In this document: one piece after another, positions 27,134-34,812 of the stretch | How the letters are laid out: each line of letters begins with the position of its first letter | Position numbering within the stretch: the stretch's first letter is position 1 | Position numbers and translations under genes: made by a program | Notes under the pieces: generated by a model | The model's database searches: none | What the model saw: only the letters and a program-made list of their open reading frames with translations | Told to the model about the DNA's origin: nothing | Assembly (NCBI GenBank): GCA_029256705.1 | Contig: JAQSXK010000009.1 | Coordinates: 1-53,717, forward strand | DNA length: 53,717 nt | Source: Clostridia bacterium | Lineage (GTDB): Bacteria > Bacillota > Clostridia > TANB77 > CAG-465 | Reading direction: 5' to 3'

Positions 27134-27166
27134 AAAAAGGTATGTTAGTTTTTAACATACCTTTTT
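27134..27166 (+). terminator. Terminator after the HIT gene
   Basis: A 14-bp perfect stem (27134-27147 with 27153-27166) ends in TTTTT. Confidence 0.85.
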
Positions 27167-27193
27167 AATTTTAAATGACTCAATACATATTTT

Positions 27194-27236
27194 AATTTAC
27201 ATAAGTATTGACTTTAGCAAGAAATTAATATATAAT
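27194..27236 (+). promoter_or_regulatory. Promoter with TTTACATAAGTATTGACTTT box, copy 1
   Basis: AATTTACATAAG flows into the -35 TTGACT (27208-27213); TATAAT is at 27231-27236 after 17 bases. The same 20-base box recurs before the next gene at 27496, so it is likely an operator overlapping the -35. Confidence 0.75.
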
Positions 27237-27293
27237 TAACGTCTTAGCAAAATTAATCCTTATGTAATAATTTAAAAAGGAGAGATATAGATT

Positions 27294-27455
27294 ATGAAAA
27301 AATGTAAATTAGTAGAAGTATATTTTGAAAGTGATAATCTAAGTATTAAAATAGGAAATAATTTAGAAGAAGCAGACATAATAATAAAAGGCAATGGAAC
27401 TATAATGGCAATTTTTCCAAATGATCCAACAGATTATTATATATTTGCAAAATGA
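27294..27455 (+). CDS. 53-residue protein, stand-alone copy of the N-terminal module of the Spo0A-like trio
   Basis: AAGGAG (27277-27282) precedes the ATG. The product (VEVYFESDNLSIKI, EADIIIKGNGTI) aligns with the first ~38 residues of the next gene (ISVYFESEEVALRI, KADFIINGDGTI) and less closely with the third, but stops before any DNA-binding part. It has its own promoter of the same design, so it looks expressed and not a mere remnant. It could be a module that pairs with its longer paralogues and modulates them, or a truncated copy. No known family recognised. Confidence 0.7.
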   Translation: MKKCKLVEVYFESDNLSIKIGNNLEEADIIIKGNGTIMAIFPNDPTDYYIFAK

Positions 27456-27495
27456 TTGGTAAGATATAGCTAAAATAGGTTATAAAAACACTTAG

Positions 27496-27537
27496 ATTTA
27501 CATAAGTATTGACTTTTTTGTTGAGTTATAGTATAAT
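27496..27537 (+). promoter_or_regulatory. Promoter with TTTACATAAGTATTGACTTT box, copy 2
   Basis: The box is identical to that at 27196. The -35 TTGACT is at 27509-27514 and TATAAT at 27532-27537 with 17 bases between. Confidence 0.78.
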
Positions 27538-27591
27538 ATTATGTGGATATTATTTTATTTCTAATTAAAAATTTAAAAGGAGAGAAGAATT

Positions 27592-28125
27592 ATGGAAAAA
27601 ATTAAAACAATTAGTGTATATTTTGAAAGCGAGGAGGTAGCTTTACGGATAATTAAAGATCCGACAAAGGCTGATTTTATAATAAATGGTGATGGTACAA
27701 TAACCTCAACATCTGCTTTTAAAGAAACTGTCAAAAAGCTGGAGACTACGTCTTCAAATAGTCCGAAGGTAGAAAAATCAAATCAGCTTGAAATTGATAT
27801 TTCTGAACTGCTTATAAGCATAGGAATATTGCCGAACATAAAGGGGTATAGATATACAATTGAGGCAATAAAGATTCTTATAAAAGACCCGGATATAATT
27901 AATTCAGTTACTAAAGATCTTTATCCAAAAGTTTCAGAGATATTTAAAACAACTCCAAGTAGAGTAGAGCGTGCAATTAGGCACGGTATTGAAATATCAT
28001 TTAACAGGGGAAATAAAGAGGTTTTAAATAGACTTTTTGTCTTACCTCTTGCTTCTGGTAAAATGAAGTCTACAAATTCTGAATTTCTTTCTGGCATAGC
28101 TGAAGAATTTAGACTTAGAAAATAA
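27592..28125 (+). CDS. Receiver-less transcription factor with Spo0A-type C-terminal DNA-binding domain
   Basis: The 177-residue protein joins the small N-terminal module (1-38), a Ser/Thr-rich linker (39-65) and a full Spo0A_C domain (about 66-177). Typical Spo0A segments are IGILPNIKGYRYTIEAI, the recognition helix TTPSRVERAIRHGIEISF (about 120-137) and STNSEFLSGIAEEFRL at the end. The recognition helix is almost that of Spo0A itself, so binding to 0A boxes (TGTCGAA) is likely. There is no phosphoryl-receiver domain, so control must come from the N-terminal module, partner or promoter. Codons (CTG, CGG, CCG) are less AT-biased than neighbours. It has its own promoter and terminator. Confidence 0.85.
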   Translation: MEKIKTISVYFESEEVALRIIKDPTKADFIINGDGTITSTSAFKETVKKLETTSSNSPKVEKSNQLEIDISELLISIGILPNIKGYRYTIEAIKILIKDPDIINSVTKDLYPKVSEIFKTTPSRVERAIRHGIEISFNRGNKEVLNRLFVLPLASGKMKSTNSEFLSGIAEEFRLRK

Positions 28126-28140
28126 AAATACATAAACATG

Positions 28141-28168
28141 AACAACCTTACAAATTTGTGGGGTTGTT
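28141..28168 (+). terminator. Terminator after the Spo0A_C-like gene
   Basis: AACAACC (28141-28147) pairs with GGTTGTT (28162-28168), followed by TTTCTTT; inner bases CAAATTTG can extend the fold. Confidence 0.7.
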
Positions 28169-28191
28169 TTTCTTTATATTTTAAATTGGAA

Positions 28192-28220
28192 TTGACTTTT
28201 TATGTAAATTGATGTATAAT
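28192..28220 (+). promoter_or_regulatory. Promoter of the third member, with the box half inverted
   Basis: TTGACT (28192-28197), 17 bases and TATAAT (28215-28220). The spacer carries ATGTAAAT (28202-28209), the reverse complement of ATTTACAT in the other two promoters. Confidence 0.75.
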
Positions 28221-28277
28221 ACTATCATTGAATAATCGAAATTATCATAAAATAATTTTTGTGAAAGGAAGATTCTA

Positions 28278-28673
28278 ATGAAAGAAGTAGTAAATGTATT
28301 TATTGGTGAAGATGTATTAATTCGGATAACAACTAATATTAAAGAGGCTGATTATATTATAACAAATAAGAAAAGGAAAACTAACAAAAATAAGTCAGAT
28401 AATCCTGATATAAGAAAATATCTTTTAAATAACAAAATTTCACTTAATGGCGGTGGATTTAATTACCTTATTAGTGCAATTAATATTGTATATGAGAAAT
28501 TGGAGAATAAAGAAAAATACTCTTTGTCTAAGGATGTTTATCCTGTAATTGCAGAAATTTATTCTGTTACAGAGCTTAGCGTCATGAGAGCAATTTGGAA
28601 TGCAATTGATCGTTCCGATGCTAAAGGTATAGGCACAAAGAGATTTATTGAAAAGTACAGATTAGGAATGTAA
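28278..28673 (+). CDS. Divergent receiver-less Spo0A_C-like protein
   Basis: The 131-residue paralogue starts with the same module in shorter form (VFIGEDVLIRI, EADYII) and then a Spo0A_C-like domain (about 44-131): NGGGFNYLISAINIVY, LSKDVYPVIAEIYSVTELSVM, RAIWNAIDRSD. The recognition helix has changed from TPSRVERAIRHGIE to TELSVMRAIWNAID, losing the Arg/Glu contacts, so it should read other DNA or none and could act on its paralogue. AAGGAAG precedes the ATG. Confidence 0.78.
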   Translation: MKEVVNVFIGEDVLIRITTNIKEADYIITNKKRKTNKNKSDNPDIRKYLLNNKISLNGGGFNYLISAINIVYEKLENKEKYSLSKDVYPVIAEIYSVTELSVMRAIWNAIDRSDAKGIGTKRFIEKYRLGM

Positions 28674-28676
28674 TTT

Positions 28677-28709
28677 TAAATGGTTCAGATTGAAAAAATC
28701 TGGGCTATT
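28677..28709 (+). terminator. Terminator after the third regulator-like gene
   Basis: AAATGGTTCAGAT (28677-28689) can pair with ATCTGGGCTATTT (28697-28709) using G-U pairs, then TTTTT. Confidence 0.55.
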
Positions 28710-28810
28710 TTTTATATGAAATTATTATAGATTTGAAAAAATATAACAAGCTAAACAATTAACTAATTATTACAATATCAGACAAAATTGTAATAATTTT
28801 CATTAAACTG

Positions 28811-28839
28811 TTGACAAAAAAACAAATATATCATATAAT
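28811..28839 (+). promoter_or_regulatory. Strong promoter of the third pilin-like gene
   Basis: TTGACA (28811-28816), 17 bases and TATAAT (28834-28839) are a perfect sigma-A consensus. Confidence 0.8.
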
Positions 28840-28906
28840 TTTTAAATTGGTTCAATTATATGAATATTATAATTTTTATACAATTGAGGAATTGGAGGAA
28901 CTTTAA

Positions 28907-30142
28907 TTGAAAAGAAATGAAGGTATATCATTAATATTATTAGTTATAACAATAATAGTTATAATAATAATAGCAGGTGCTGTAATGCTAAATTTTATAA
29001 ATAACAATTCTATAGAACAAGCAAATATAGCCGTTTTTAAGTCTAATATAAGTGAATATAATTCGGAACTCGCGCTGGCTCTTTCAAATATGTATCTACA
29101 AGATAATACATTTAATCCAAATACATTTAATAAAAGTATTTGGAATGGTGGAGACGTAACTAATACAATTAAGCAATATATAACTAGTATATCACTAGAA
29201 GATGGGAAAAAATTTGAAATACAAAAAGGTATTTTAGTTTATGTTGGAACAGTTCAAAAAGAAAAAGATTGGTTTGAAGAAATGGGACTGTCAAATGAAG
29301 GTACAACACTTCCATTGCAACAAGGATTAGGGATAAATACTATAGCACCAGTAAACTCAACTGTAAACGGATTAGTTGTGGCATATAATAATCCATTAAT
29401 ACCAAAAGGATTTAAAGCAATAAATGATGGTGCAATATGGCCAACAGATTGGAATAAAGGATTAGTAATAGAAGATGACAGAGGAAATCAATTTGTATGG
29501 ATACCAGTAGACGGAACAAATGTGACTTACTCAAAATGGTGTACAAAAGGATTTTCATATACACCATCAATAGATGATACATTACCAACGGGAATAATAA
29601 GTGAAATAGACCAAGTATCAAAATATGGAGGATTTTATATATCAAGATATGAAGCGGGTAAACAAGACACTAATGTATTAGTTAGTAAAAAACTTGCAAC
29701 GGTTTGGACTAATATTAATTATAGTAACTCAAAAGTAGCAGCAGAATCAATGTATACAACATCAGAAGTTAAAAGTGGACTTGTAACAGGAACACAATGG
29801 GATACAACTATGAAATGGCTAGAAAATTCTAGTATAAATGTATCAACTAATTCTTCATCTTGGGGAAATTATAAAGATTCAACATCACCTGCAAATGTTA
29901 CAGGTAATGGAGCTTTACAAGTTACAGGATTTAGTGAATATTGGAAAGCAAATAATATATATGATTTAGCGGGAAATGCAACAGAATGGTCAAATGAAAT
30001 GTATATTATTTCTGTGTGCTTTGATCGTGGTGGTTACTATAACAATTCAGGTAGTACCAACACAGCATCTTATCGTGTTGCTAGGACAGATAATTCAGCT
30101 AATATTAGTTTATCATTTCGTGTAGCACTTTATATATTATAA
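28907..30142 (+). CDS. Pilin-like surface protein with FGE/C-type-lectin-like domain (short-stalk form)
   Basis: Translation starts at TTG 28907, eight bases after GGAGG. The 411-residue protein opens KRNEGISLILLVITIIVIII, the pilin-like helix without Glu5, then a short stalk (about 30-140) and the lectin-like domain (about 150-411). The domain (YNNPLIPKGF, FVWIPVDGT, GGFYISRYEAG, GTQWDTTMKWLE, YDLAGNATEWSNEMY, DRGGYY, FRVALYI) is close to that of the gene at 19238, on an unrelated stalk. It has its own perfect promoter just downstream of the Spo0A_C-like trio. Confidence 0.8.
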   Translation: MKRNEGISLILLVITIIVIIIIAGAVMLNFINNNSIEQANIAVFKSNISEYNSELALALSNMYLQDNTFNPNTFNKSIWNGGDVTNTIKQYITSISLEDGKKFEIQKGILVYVGTVQKEKDWFEEMGLSNEGTTLPLQQGLGINTIAPVNSTVNGLVVAYNNPLIPKGFKAINDGAIWPTDWNKGLVIEDDRGNQFVWIPVDGTNVTYSKWCTKGFSYTPSIDDTLPTGIISEIDQVSKYGGFYISRYEAGKQDTNVLVSKKLATVWTNINYSNSKVAAESMYTTSEVKSGLVTGTQWDTTMKWLENSSINVSTNSSSWGNYKDSTSPANVTGNGALQVTGFSEYWKANNIYDLAGNATEWSNEMYIISVCFDRGGYYNNSGSTNTASYRVARTDNSANISLSFRVALYIL

Positions 30143-30151
30143 TTTGTAATG

Positions 30152-30178
30152 AGATACCTCTTGATAAAAGTGGTATCT
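30152..30178 (+). terminator. Terminator after the third pilin-like gene
   Basis: AGATACC (30152-30158) pairs with GGTATCT (30172-30178), followed by TTTGTTTTTT. Confidence 0.75.
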
Positions 30179-30222
30179 TTTGTTTTTTAATTAATATATT
30201 TCTTTTAATTTTAAAAAACATA

Positions 30223-30231
30223 TGATATAAT
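30223..30231 (+). promoter_or_regulatory. Extended -10 promoter of addA
   Basis: TGA-TATAAT (30223-30231) lies 20 bases before addA; no clear -35. Confidence 0.5.
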
Positions 30232-30250
30232 ATTTACATGAGGTGGACTT

Positions 30251-33200
30251 ATGGATGAGAAAGTATGGACTAGTGAGCAAAAACTAGCAATTGATGTAAA
30301 TGGAAATAACATATTAGTGTCAGCTTCTGCAGGTAGTGGTAAAACTGCTGTATTAGTTGAAAGAGTTATATCTAAGGTTATAACTTCACAAATAAATATT
30401 GATGAAATATTAGTTGTAACTTTTACAAACGCATCAGCTGTTGAATTAAAAGAAAAATTATTAGTTGCTATATATAAAGCTATAGATAAAGATAAGAATA
30501 ATTCTAATTTGAAAAAGCAATTGGGTTATTTAAATAGGGCAACTATAACTACAATACATTCATTTTGTTTAGAGGTTATACGTTCTAATTTCTATAATTT
30601 AGGTATTGATCCAAATGTTTCGATATGTGATGAAGCAACCTCAAAATTACTTAAGATAAGGGCATTTAATGATGAACTTGAGAATGCTTATACAAGTTAT
30701 GTAGAGGGTAATTTTGGTTTATATAATATACTTACTTTATTTAATAATAAAGATGATGAGTTTTTAGATCAAATGCTTAAAATTTATACATATATAAATA
30801 GTTTTGAGTATCCATTAGAATGGCTTAAAGATAAAATAAACAAATATAACATACAAGATTTAAGTACAGATTTATATAGTTTGGATTTTGGAAAAGAGAT
30901 TTATGATAATGTTATTTCTGAATTATCTATTATATCACTTAAAATAAATAAAATGATAGATGAAATTAAGGGTAATGAAGATTTTATAAAACACATTCAA
31001 ATGCTTGAAATAGATTTAGAAAATATTAATAGATGTGTTAAGTGTAGTAATAACTCATGGAATTTATTGTTTGAAAATCTTAATATGATTGAATATGCAA
31101 TGCTTCCACGCAATAAAGTAGCCGATGAACAGTTAAAGGAAAAATTAAAGAAATTTAGACAAACTGTTATAAAAGATGAAGTTAAAAAGATAAAAAGTAA
31201 CATATATGCAAATAGCCAAGATATATTGCAAGATTTAAAAAATACATATAAATATTTAGAGTATATGTATAATTTCATAGAAAAATGTGATGCTACATAT
31301 AAAAATTTGAAAAAGGAATCTAATTATATAGATTTTAATGATATTGAACATTTAGCATTAGAAGTATTAGTAAATAAAGAATTAATAGATGGTAAATATG
31401 AATACATACCTACTGAGCAAGCTAAAAAGTATAAAGAAATGTTTTTAGAAGTTTATACTGACGAATACCAAGATATAAGTTTTGTGCAAGAAGCAATATT
31501 AAATGCTGTGTCAAATGGTAATAATAGATTTATGGTAGGAGATATTAAACAAAGTATATATAAATTTAGACAAGCTATGCCTGAAATTTTTAATTATAAA
31601 TATTTAACATATCCAATTATTACTTCGAGTGATGATGTGTCAAATGACTGTGGTGGTGTTAAAATAATACTTGCTAAGAATTTTAGAAGTAGAAAAAATG
31701 TTTTAGATAGTATAAATTACATATTTGCACAAATAATGAGTAGTTATCTAGGTGATTCAAATTATACAGATGGTGAAATGCTTGAATTTGGTAATGATAG
31801 ATATATAAAAAACGATGAGAATAATTATAAATGTGAAATTAATATATTAGATGTAAAAGATATAGAAGATTCTAAAAATTTAGATTATGAAGAGGATAAT
31901 GAAGAAGTAGAAAATACTGATTCTGAAACTTTAGAATATATAAATGAACTTAAAAATTTTGAAATAGAGGCAAAATATATAGCAGAAAAAATAAATAATA
32001 TAGTAAATGTAAACCCATTTAAAGTATATAACATGGAAACTAAAACATTTGTAAATGCTAAGTATAAAGATATAGTTATATTACTTAGAAATATCAAGGA
32101 TAAGGGTAATATATTAACCACAATACTAAAAGAGAATAATATACAAGCATTTTCAGATAGTAATGTAAATTTATTTGATAATGACGAAGTAAAACTTGTT
32201 TTATCTTTTTTAAAGGTTGTAGATAATCCATTGCAAGATATTGAGATGGTAAGTTTAATGTATAGTATAGTTGGAAAATTTACGCTTGATGAAATATACA
32301 AAATTAAAAATTACAATAATAGAGACTATATATACAATTGTTTAAGGAATGTCCCAGATGATGAAAACAGTCAGTTATTAGATAAAATAAACAATTTCAT
32401 GTACCTAATAAATAAATTCAAAGAATATGCTGAAATTTATAATGTAGCCGAAATATTAGCTAGAGTATATAAAGAAACAAGTTTATATAATCAGGTACTG
32501 ATTTTTAGCAAATCAAATGAGTCTAAAATAAATTTAGATAGTTTAATAGATGTTGCAATTAGGTTTGATGAAAATAGTTCTATATATTCTTTTATATTAT
32601 ATATAGAATCATTAAAAGATAAATCATCGGGTGATAGTATGACAGCAAAAGTAATTGGTGAAAATGAAAATGTTGTAAGGATAATGACCATACACAAAAG
32701 TAAAGGATTAGAATTTCCAATCGTTATACTTGCTGCAACTAATGTTAAATATATTACAAAAGATATAACTGCTACTACACTTTTGGATCATAAATTGGGT
32801 ATAGGAGTAAATGTTGTTAATGAAGATTTAAATATAACATATCCTTCAGTTATAAAAGAAGGAATAAAAACTAGTATGATTAGAAGTATGAAATCTGAGG
32901 AACTTAGAATGTTGTATGTTGCATTAACTCGTGCAAAGGAAAAATTAATAATATTTTCTACTATGAAGGATTATACTAAAAAGATTTCATCCATGTTTTT
33001 AATGTATAAAGAAGGTAAGATAGATACTACTTTAATAAAGAAAAATAATACATATATAGATAATATATTAATGGCTCTGTATGGCCAGATAAGTGGAAGT
33101 TCGGAAGATAAATTAGATTTGTTTGATATAAATGTAATAGATGTTAAAAGTAAAGAAAATATAAACAATATAATAAATAGTCAAAAAACAATTTCAAATA

Positions 33201-33937
33201 ATATTGTGAGTGTTTTGTCTAGTGAATATGCTTTGAAAAATGAAATTCAAAAAAAGCATATAGAAAATGCAGTATATATATTAAAAAATAATATAGAATA
33301 CAATTATAAATATATGGATGATATTCTTGCAAATAAAAGAATAAGTGTTAGTGAACTTAAAAAAAGTAGTAATGATGAAGAAGATAAAGTTATAAATAAT
33401 TCTGCAGTTTTAAAAAAACCAGAATGTTTGGAAAATAAAGAGTTGAAATATACCGCTGCAAGAAAAGGTACTTTAATTCATTTTATACTGGAGCATCTTG
33501 ATTTTACAAATATAAAAACTAAAGAAGATATATGTGATTATATAGAAAAGCTGTTAGAAAATAAAGTTATTAATTTAAATGATAAAAAACAAATAAATAT
33601 AAATCAAATATATGGATTTTTAAATTCAAAAATAGGAAAAGAAATTGTTATTAGTAAGCAGGTGAAAAGAGAAATAGAGTTTGTATTAAAAGATGAAAAG
33701 TTTTCTAAAAGTGTAATACAAGGTGTTATAGATATGTATTATCAGAATGAGGATAATACATACACATTGGTGGATTTTAAGACAGATAATCTATTAGATG
33801 AAGAAGAATACGTTTCTAGATATAAATTACAATTAGACATATATAAAGAGGCAATAGAGAAGTTAACAAATAAAACTGTAGGTAAAGTATATATTTATTC
33901 ATTTAAACTAGGTAAGGAGATTGAAATATATGAGTAA
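30251..33937 (+). CDS. addA: ATP-dependent helicase/nuclease subunit A (AddA)
   Basis: The 1228-residue protein has the UvrD-type helicase motifs: Walker A SASAGSGKTAVLVERV (about 28-43), Walker B YTDEYQD, IHKSKGLEFPIVIL and YVALTRAKEKL. A RecB-type nuclease domain closes it (KGTLIHFILEHLDF, YTLVDFKTDNLLD, YKLQLDIYKEAI). AddAB processes DNA ends for recombination repair. GAGGTG precedes ATG. The partner addB, usually directly upstream, is not here; either it is elsewhere or a different partner is used. Confidence 0.95.
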   Translation: MDEKVWTSEQKLAIDVNGNNILVSASAGSGKTAVLVERVISKVITSQINIDEILVVTFTNASAVELKEKLLVAIYKAIDKDKNNSNLKKQLGYLNRATITTIHSFCLEVIRSNFYNLGIDPNVSICDEATSKLLKIRAFNDELENAYTSYVEGNFGLYNILTLFNNKDDEFLDQMLKIYTYINSFEYPLEWLKDKINKYNIQDLSTDLYSLDFGKEIYDNVISELSIISLKINKMIDEIKGNEDFIKHIQMLEIDLENINRCVKCSNNSWNLLFENLNMIEYAMLPRNKVADEQLKEKLKKFRQTVIKDEVKKIKSNIYANSQDILQDLKNTYKYLEYMYNFIEKCDATYKNLKKESNYIDFNDIEHLALEVLVNKELIDGKYEYIPTEQAKKYKEMFLEVYTDEYQDISFVQEAILNAVSNGNNRFMVGDIKQSIYKFRQAMPEIFNYKYLTYPIITSSDDVSNDCGGVKIILAKNFRSRKNVLDSINYIFAQIMSSYLGDSNYTDGEMLEFGNDRYIKNDENNYKCEINILDVKDIEDSKNLDYEEDNEEVENTDSETLEYINELKNFEIEAKYIAEKINNIVNVNPFKVYNMETKTFVNAKYKDIVILLRNIKDKGNILTTILKENNIQAFSDSNVNLFDNDEVKLVLSFLKVVDNPLQDIEMVSLMYSIVGKFTLDEIYKIKNYNNRDYIYNCLRNVPDDENSQLLDKINNFMYLINKFKEYAEIYNVAEILARVYKETSLYNQVLIFSKSNESKINLDSLIDVAIRFDENSSIYSFILYIESLKDKSSGDSMTAKVIGENENVVRIMTIHKSKGLEFPIVILAATNVKYITKDITATTLLDHKLGIGVNVVNEDLNITYPSVIKEGIKTSMIRSMKSEELRMLYVALTRAKEKLIIFSTMKDYTKKISSMFLMYKEGKIDTTLIKKNNTYIDNILMALYGQISGSSEDKLDLFDINVIDVKSKENINNIINSQKTISNNIVSVLSSEYALKNEIQKKHIENAVYILKNNIEYNYKYMDDILANKRISVSELKKSSNDEEDKVINNSAVLKKPECLENKELKYTAARKGTLIHFILEHLDFTNIKTKEDICDYIEKLLENKVINLNDKKQININQIYGFLNSKIGKEIVISKQVKREIEFVLKDEKFSKSVIQGVIDMYYQNEDNTYTLVDFKTDNLLDEEEYVSRYKLQLDIYKEAIEKLTNKTVGKVYIYSFKLGKEIEIYE

Positions 33938-34775
33938 AGATTTCACTAATAAGGATATTACCCACGTAAAAAGAGGTAACTTAGAGTATATTACGTTTAA
34001 TATATTGAATAAGCATCAAGAAAAACTGAGGCACGGATGTTTTTTTAAAAATGGTGGTGTTTCTGATGGAATATATTCTACTCTAAATTTCAGAATATTG
34101 GGGAATGATTCAAAAGAAAATGTATTTAAAAATACAGATATTGTGAAAAAAGAATTAAATTTAGGTAAGGTATATAAGGCGATTCAAGCCCATACAGATA
34201 ATGTATTAATATTAGATAATAATAACAAAGAAAAATATGAAATTGAAAAATTAAATGATGAAGAATATGATAGCTATATAACAAATGAAAAGGGTATTTC
34301 AACTGTTATAACGACTGCAGATTGTAATCCAATTATTATATATGATCCTGTAAAAAATATAGTGGCAAATGTTCACAGCGGCTGGAAAGGAACTATTAAG
34401 CAAATATACTTAAAAACTATTAAAATGATGAATAGTAATTTTGGTTGCAATTATAAGGATATAATAATATGCGTTGGTCCAAGCATTGGTAAATGCTGTT
34501 TTTGCTCATCAGATTTAGAATTTAAAAAACAATTTACTAATATATGGCCAGAAGAAGACGAATATATTACAAATAAAGAAAATAATGAATTTTATATAGA
34601 TTTATCTTATGTTATAAAAAAAGATTTAATAAATTTAGGGGTTAAAGAAGATAATATAGTATTTTCTGATATATGTACTGTTTGTAATAGTGATGTTTGT
34701 TTTTCATATAGAGTATTTAAAAAAGAAAATGCATCAGATTATGCAACAATGGGTGCATTCGTAGAGTTAAAGTAA
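33930..34775 (+). CDS. pgeF: Polyphenol oxidase/purine nucleosidase family protein PgeF (YlmD/YfiH)
   Basis: The 281-residue YfiH-family protein shows AIQAHTDNVL, TTADCNPIII, VHSGWKGTIKQI, GPSIGKCCFCSSDLEF and DICTVCNSDVCFSYR; the His and Cys of these motifs bind the metal at the active site. Family members cleave purine nucleosides by phosphorolysis and some show multicopper oxidase-like activity. ATG 33930 is chosen because AAGGAG is ten bases upstream; a TTG at 33921 is too close. It overlaps addA by 8 bases. Confidence 0.88.
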   Translation: MSKDFTNKDITHVKRGNLEYITFNILNKHQEKLRHGCFFKNGGVSDGIYSTLNFRILGNDSKENVFKNTDIVKKELNLGKVYKAIQAHTDNVLILDNNNKEKYEIEKLNDEEYDSYITNEKGISTVITTADCNPIIIYDPVKNIVANVHSGWKGTIKQIYLKTIKMMNSNFGCNYKDIIICVGPSIGKCCFCSSDLEFKKQFTNIWPEEDEYITNKENNEFYIDLSYVIKKDLINLGVKEDNIVFSDICTVCNSDVCFSYRVFKKENASDYATMGAFVELK

Positions 34776-34812
34776 AGATTGATATTAAAATGTTTTAAAG
34801 GAGGTGTTTTAT

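Noticed and set aside
27113-28906. CRISPR or small-RNA array because of repeated 20-base sequences
   Set aside because: There are only two exact copies, each placed at a -35 element with a gene behind it; spacing is about 300 bases, so they are promoter boxes.
16752-30142. True formylglycine-generating enzyme activity of the FGE-fold domains
   Set aside because: The paired active-site cysteines are absent and the domains are surface-anchored without a sulfatase partner; a binding role is more likely.
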